Origin: Hydnum rufescens UP504 | Lineage: Eukaryota; Basidiomycota; Agaricomycetes; Cantharellales; Hydnaceae | Length of the DNA stretch: 35,759 bases | Direction of reading: 5' to 3' | NCBI GenBank assembly: GCA_014904985.1 | Contig: MU128961.1 | Coordinates: forward strand, 17,650 to 53,408 | Part shown: in pieces, positions 31,618 to 35,759 of the stretch | How the letters are laid out: the number at the start of each line of letters is the position of its first letter | How positions within the stretch are numbered: position 1 is the first letter of the stretch | Notes under the pieces: generated by a model | The model's database searches: none | What the model saw: only the letters and a program-made list of their open reading frames with translations | Told to the model about the DNA's origin: nothing | Program-made: the position numbers and the translations under genes

Positions 31618-32889
31618 ATGGTGAGAACTACATCAAAAAGACCAACCTCAAGCAAGAAACCGAGTCAAACAACTGAATGTTCTTTGATGCTGGCATCTCC
31701 TACCCCTGCAGCATCATCATCTGGCAGCTCACAGAAGGTGTTCCACAAGTTCCAAAAGAAAGTTAACACTTTGACACCCACCTCTACCACCAGCTCTACA
31801 GTTGAACCCGAGAAGTCTTTACCCATGGACACCTTGGACAATTCCAGGCCATTGCAATGGCAGTTGGGTGAACCTCTCACCCCCATGAAGCCCGTTGTTG
31901 TTTCAATTCTCGAGTCATACAGAGAGGTCTGCAAGTGGTACTTCTGTCACTTCAAGCAGAAGTGACATGGTGTGGTTATATAAATTTCATATCAGGAGTT
32001 CCCAAAGACTAACTTGGTCTTTAAAGATGCCATTGGTGAACAGCCTATCTCTGATGACCATTTTGTCAGTATCCAAGGCTGGGTGCTCGAATACACCAAT
32101 ACCCTTTGGGAGAAGGATATGTCTGAGGAACTATTGGGACTGTTGGAGAACCCCGGTGCCATTCCAGCATGTCCCCCTTTCAACCTGTTGTTTTCTGGCC
32201 TTAACTCTATGCTACCTGGAGAAACTCTGCATAGACATTGGCCCAAGTCTCCCTGTGATATTCAATCCTGGCAGCAACCACATTCGGCCTGGTCATTCAT
32301 TGACAAGCTGTGTGTGAGGCACATTTACAATTGCAATGCCCCACATTGTCCCTATCTCCTGCATCAAACCACACCATTCTTACCATTCGGCAAAGTTCAC
32401 CTCACACATGATTGGTACCTCAATAACCACTGGATCAGTGAAATGCATGGGAAGCTTATATTCATGTTTGACTGTTACTGCTGGTGGTTGGAGGCTGCAC
32501 AGTTTTTCCTTTTGGACCTCAACAACATGCCACTCTTCCAACCCAACCACCACTCTGACTTGGTGATGCTTCTGGTCAAGAGTAGGGATCGAGAACTACT
32601 GGAAGCTGCCCAGGCATCCTACTCTAAGCATGCAATTACTAAGGAGGTTGTGGCCATTGAGGACACTGAAGCAGAGATGCTTGCAACCACACAACTTCTC
32701 ATGCATCGCACCCTTGATCATATAGCCTTTGTCTGTGGTTTGGAGCTGCCTAGTTTTGGATTCAATCACTCATTGATCAGTTGTTTCTTTGTCATGGATA
32801 ATGTGGATGTCCCAGTCACCGAGTTGGAGTGCCACAGTGTTCCCTTGCATGGGTTTGGGTTTTGGAGGAGAGGGAGGTCCATCCTCTAG
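31618..32889 (+). CDS. Unrecognised fungal protein, two exons (about 400 residues as read)
   Basis: Exon 1 (31618-31926, start ATG 31618) encodes a basic, Ser/Thr-rich N-terminus (MVRTTSKRPTSSKKPSQTT). A 69-bp intron (GTCTGC...ATCAG, 31927-31995) is removed in phase 0, giving SYRE-EFPKTNLVFKDAIGE. Exon 2 runs to 32889 with DDHFVSIQGWVLEYTNTLWE, FGKVHLTHDWYLNNHWISEM, LIFMFDCYCWWLEAAQFFLL and a helical stretch rich in Glu and Ala. The donor is not the GTAAGT consensus, but this is the only choice that keeps frame. The stop at 32889 may be caused by a frameshift near 32860, because a neighbouring frame (VSDLETQEAAQCVAEHTEPH) continues toward the next entry. No domain recognised. Confidence 0.5.
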
Positions 32890-35299
32890 ATTCCTTCAGT
32901 TCTGTTTCTGACCTGGAGACCCAGGAGGCCGCTCAATGTGTTGCTGAACATACTGAGCCACATGGGGATTTTGTGGAAATTTGGAAGATGTCTTGAGCAG
33001 TGGAGGTCAAGCATCCATCACCTTGGTACATCCAGTATCTGATCTTCATATCCAATAATAATCAGTCTATATGGTCCATCTTCAATGGTTTGTTTGGTGC
33101 CAGCCTTCGCAAAGTGGACAGTGCTATGGCTGCAACACTTGCTAATCTCCTCAGTCCTTCATCAGTCACCCTTTGCCATGTGGTGCCACTGCCATCTCGT
33201 AGGACCTCACCACCAGAAGGAAAAGGTGAACACATTGCTATTGATGCTGAGATCAATCTCAATGAAGAGCCTACCCCCCCCAATCTAGACCACGAGGATC
33301 TAACCCCTCAGGTTGATGCCACAACCAATCTTCCAGAGTGGAACAATTTGGATTCCGATCTGTCTGTTGAAGATGATGAGGAGCCACATTTGAATGACAC
33401 AGAGATCACTGCGAAGGTGCACATTGCAGCCCATATTGAGAAGGCCTGGAATGAAGATCCCCTGTGGGCACAGGTCACTGCAGACCTGGGTCTGGCATTG
33501 GCAGGAATGCAGATGCCCATGAGCACATCCTTCCAATGGTCCTGGCCACTCAGAGCAAGCATAAGGTGTACCACACCACCCTGGAGACTTATGTGCTTCA
33601 GAGATGGTCCCAGCCATGCTCAAATCCAAGGCCAGCACATGTGCATAAGAAGAATCGACCTTGAGTTACTGGCTGTTGCTTACCCAGTGGTGAGTGTGGT
33701 TCACAATGATATTCTCAGGGTGATTACCACCACACTTCGCATTACTCCCCCGTCATTCAGCATCTCCTCATTGCCCTTCCCATCGGTCTCATTCTTGTTC
33801 CCCCTCACCTCCTTCCTGCTTCCATTCTCCTCATTGCTTCTGTTCCCCTTCTCACCATTCCCCTTCCTTCCATTCCCCTTCTTGCTATTCCCCTCCTCAC
33901 CAATCCCCTCCTCACCAATCCCCTCCTCACCAATCCCCTCCTCACCAATCCCTCCTCACCAATCCCCTCCTCACCAATCCCTCCTCACCAATCCCCTCCT
34001 CACCAATCCCTCCTCACCAATCCCCTCCTCACCAATCCCCTCCTCACCAATCCCCTCCTCACCAATCCCCTCCTCACCAATCCCCTCCTCACCAATCCCC
34101 TCCTCACCAATCCCCTCCTCACCAATCCCCTCCTCACCAATCCCCTCCTCACCAATCCCCTCCTCACCAATCCCTCCTCACCAATCCCCTCCTCACCAAT
34201 CCCCTCCTCACCAATCCCCTCCTCACCAATCCCCTCCTCACCAATCCCCTCCTCACCAATCCCCTCCTCACCAATCCCCTCCTCACCAATACCCTCCTCA
34301 CCAATACCCTCCTCACCAATACCCTCCTCACCAATACCCTCCTCACCGATCCCCTTCTGGGGAAACGGTGGAAGACCTCAATCCACTTGTTGTTGTCAGC
34401 AATTGGTATCACATCAAATTCTTTGGTGTCACTGCCAATGTAGACATCAAGGCAATTTTCCAATTGCTGATGCATGATGCCTTCTTGGGGTTCGTGTTCG
34501 TAAGAACAAAACAGCAAAAGGCCTGGCATGCAAGAAGCAAAAAGTGTTGCTGGCCTTTAAATCCCAGTGGAGGCAGGACCTCATTCTCGAGTGATTTGTC
34601 TCAGGTCATTATTTGCTGTGGAATTTGAACAGGCTGTTTCAGTGCCTGTCAGTTGGCATGAAGCTGTTTTTTCATTTCGATACATGCTGGATCCTGATTA
34701 CATCAAGATGTCCTTTTCATACCAGACATCCCCAAGTGATCTTGCCACCCTACTGGAGCATGTGCCTCCCCCATCAAGAGATTGGCAACCTGCGGAGTTA
34801 CACCCTTTCCTCTGCCTCCTGGCACAGACACCTCCTTATGGCATTACATTTGCTATTGCTCCTGGACTTCTATCACTATCCTCCAGTTGTACATGATTGC
34901 GATTATCCTCCACCACAGGTTATGGATCAAGTGGATTTCAGCATGAAGTGGCTGTTGGAAGCTCTGGATGAGGTTGATCATGTGGTACAGCAACATTTAG
35001 TGATGATCATGAATTCCCACATGGATTGGTTTAACCACAATATCATGCCATTCTGGGTCCCTCTCTACATTACTGGAGGACCATATGATATTTTGGTTCA
35101 TGAGCTTGCCCAGAAGGCAAAAGATTCAGCTGCTCTGGGAGATGCATCCATCAGGTATTCTTGCCCCTCACACAAATGCCATATGGAAGCCATTGGGTCC
35201 ATGGAGTCCCAAGAATGGTTCATCCAGTGGGATTCTTCATGTTCAGCACCGACCCTCTTTCTGAAGCCCAATGAGGTCATTTGTAGCAGAGGGCAATGA
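32890..35299 (+). pseudogene. Continuation of the same unrecognised gene, with minisatellite and frameshifts
   Basis: A shifted frame bridges from the previous exon (SDLETQEAAQCVAEHTEPHG), meets a TGA just before 33000, then reads VEVKHPSPWYIQYLIFISNN, MAATLANLLSPSSVTLCHVV and an acidic stretch (SDLSVEDDEEPHLNDTEITA). Near 33500 the frame probably shifts (LATQSKHKVYHTTLETYVLQ). The 15-bp minisatellite follows, then [20 protein letters not shown]. After further shifts, the last part reads MDQVDFSMKWLLEALDEVDH and WFNHNIMPFWVPLYITGGPY, to a stop at 35299. The length and composition suggest one large gene of 1000 residues or more, now decayed. I do not recognise it; no transposase or polymerase motif is visible. 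Confidence 0.45.
33890..34356 (+). repeat. 15-bp minisatellite (CCCCTCCTCACCAAT), about 31 units
   Basis: Nearly identical 15-bp units. Four units lack one C (near 33949, 33978, 34007 and 34171), and the last few before 34350 read AATACC instead of AATCCC. The unit has no stop in any forward frame, so each 14-bp unit only shifts the encoded peptide among SSPIP, PPHQS and LLTNP repeats. High identity implies recent expansion. Confidence 0.9.
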
Positions 35300-35759
35300 T
35301 TAATATTTTTGCTATTCTCTCATTGTTCTTCTACCCTGTCCCATCACCTCCATTTTTTTTAATCCTGCATGTATGTATGGATGTATGTATATCTACATAT
35401 GGGAATGGCATTTATTGGTATTCCGTTGAGGCATTGAATAGATTGGCAAATACCGAGTGAGATGTTCTCACTACACACCAAAAATGCACCAACCACTCTG
35501 CTTGAGAGGCTCCTGAGTTATCTCTTGAGCATCTCAGCTGGAGAGGTGGATCATTTGCATATCATCCACTCTCCTTTGGGACCATCATATTAAATTTGTT
35601 GCACCTCCAAACTGCAAGCCAGCAGATTCCAGACAGCTCAGTCTTGGGAAATTCCTGAATATTTTCTTGAATCTCCTGGATAGAGTAGTGGGAACTGTTA
35701 CTGCAGGGGGGTGGCATTTGCTTCACCATCATTTTTCTTGGACTCAAGACCAAGACATT
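35300..35759. other. No recognisable gene
   Basis: A (TGTA/TGGA)n microsatellite lies near 35370-35390. A minus frame at 35753-35562 runs off near the window edge and has no recognised domain. Confidence 0.35.

Noticed and set aside
34164..34529. Minus-strand frame with repeated [10 protein letters not shown]
   Set aside because: It is the reverse reading of the 15-bp minisatellite; the plus-strand frame continues a protein-like sequence on both sides.

Overview
The window looks like a repeat-rich, gene-poor stretch of a basidiomycete (probably agaricomycete) nuclear genome. The evidence is two decayed KDZ (Kyakuja-Dileera-Zisupton) transposase genes with their fungal CxC1 cysteine cluster, very short GT-AG introns (43-69 bp), a chromodomain fragment, a broken PRP19 U-box copy and solo LTRs with 5-bp target duplications. 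A run of 25 Ns at 12453-12477 shows a draft assembly. I see no tRNA, rRNA, CRISPR or bacterial-type operon. No gene here can be called intact with confidence.

Layout. 1-455: diverged tandem repeat. 1528-4249: an unrecognised multi-exon gene split by a solo LTR (2208-2916, TSD GAAGA) and ending in an 18-bp coding minisatellite. About 5800-10470: an array of roughly 250-370-bp units, each carrying up to two hairpins, arranged as a large inverted repeat with its axis near 7152. A 1737-bp unclassified element (copy A, 7671-9407) interrupts it. 10718-11766: minus-strand decayed coding sequence. 12507-15433: KDZ copy 1, whose N-terminal part is inverted relative to its catalytic core, with an LTR fragment and the assembly gap nearby. 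15752-20215: chromodomain exon and further decayed coding sequence. 20592-25174 (minus): KDZ copy 2, interrupted by a second solo LTR (22093-22683, TSD ACAGC) and by a nearly palindromic 721-bp hAT-type foldback element (23848-24568, TSD GGTGGAAG). 26540-26830: relatives of the unclassified element. 27497-29560: tandem repeats interrupted by copy B of that element (27952-29468, opposite orientation). 30481-31115: PRP19 pseudogene with a 253-bp tandem duplication. 31618-35299: long unrecognised gene containing a 15-bp minisatellite that runs through all three reading frames.

The likely history is nested transposition followed by decay. KDZ elements were hit by LTR elements and a foldback element, and several in-frame TGA codons stand where arginine CGA would fit. 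The three LTR copies keep very different amounts of CpG, which suggests CpG methylation and deamination over different lengths of time. The most novel material is the unclassified element: two copies, a reconstructable empty site, a conserved TATA box, a conserved splice donor and internal ~160-bp repeats. The hairpin array it landed in is the other main novelty.
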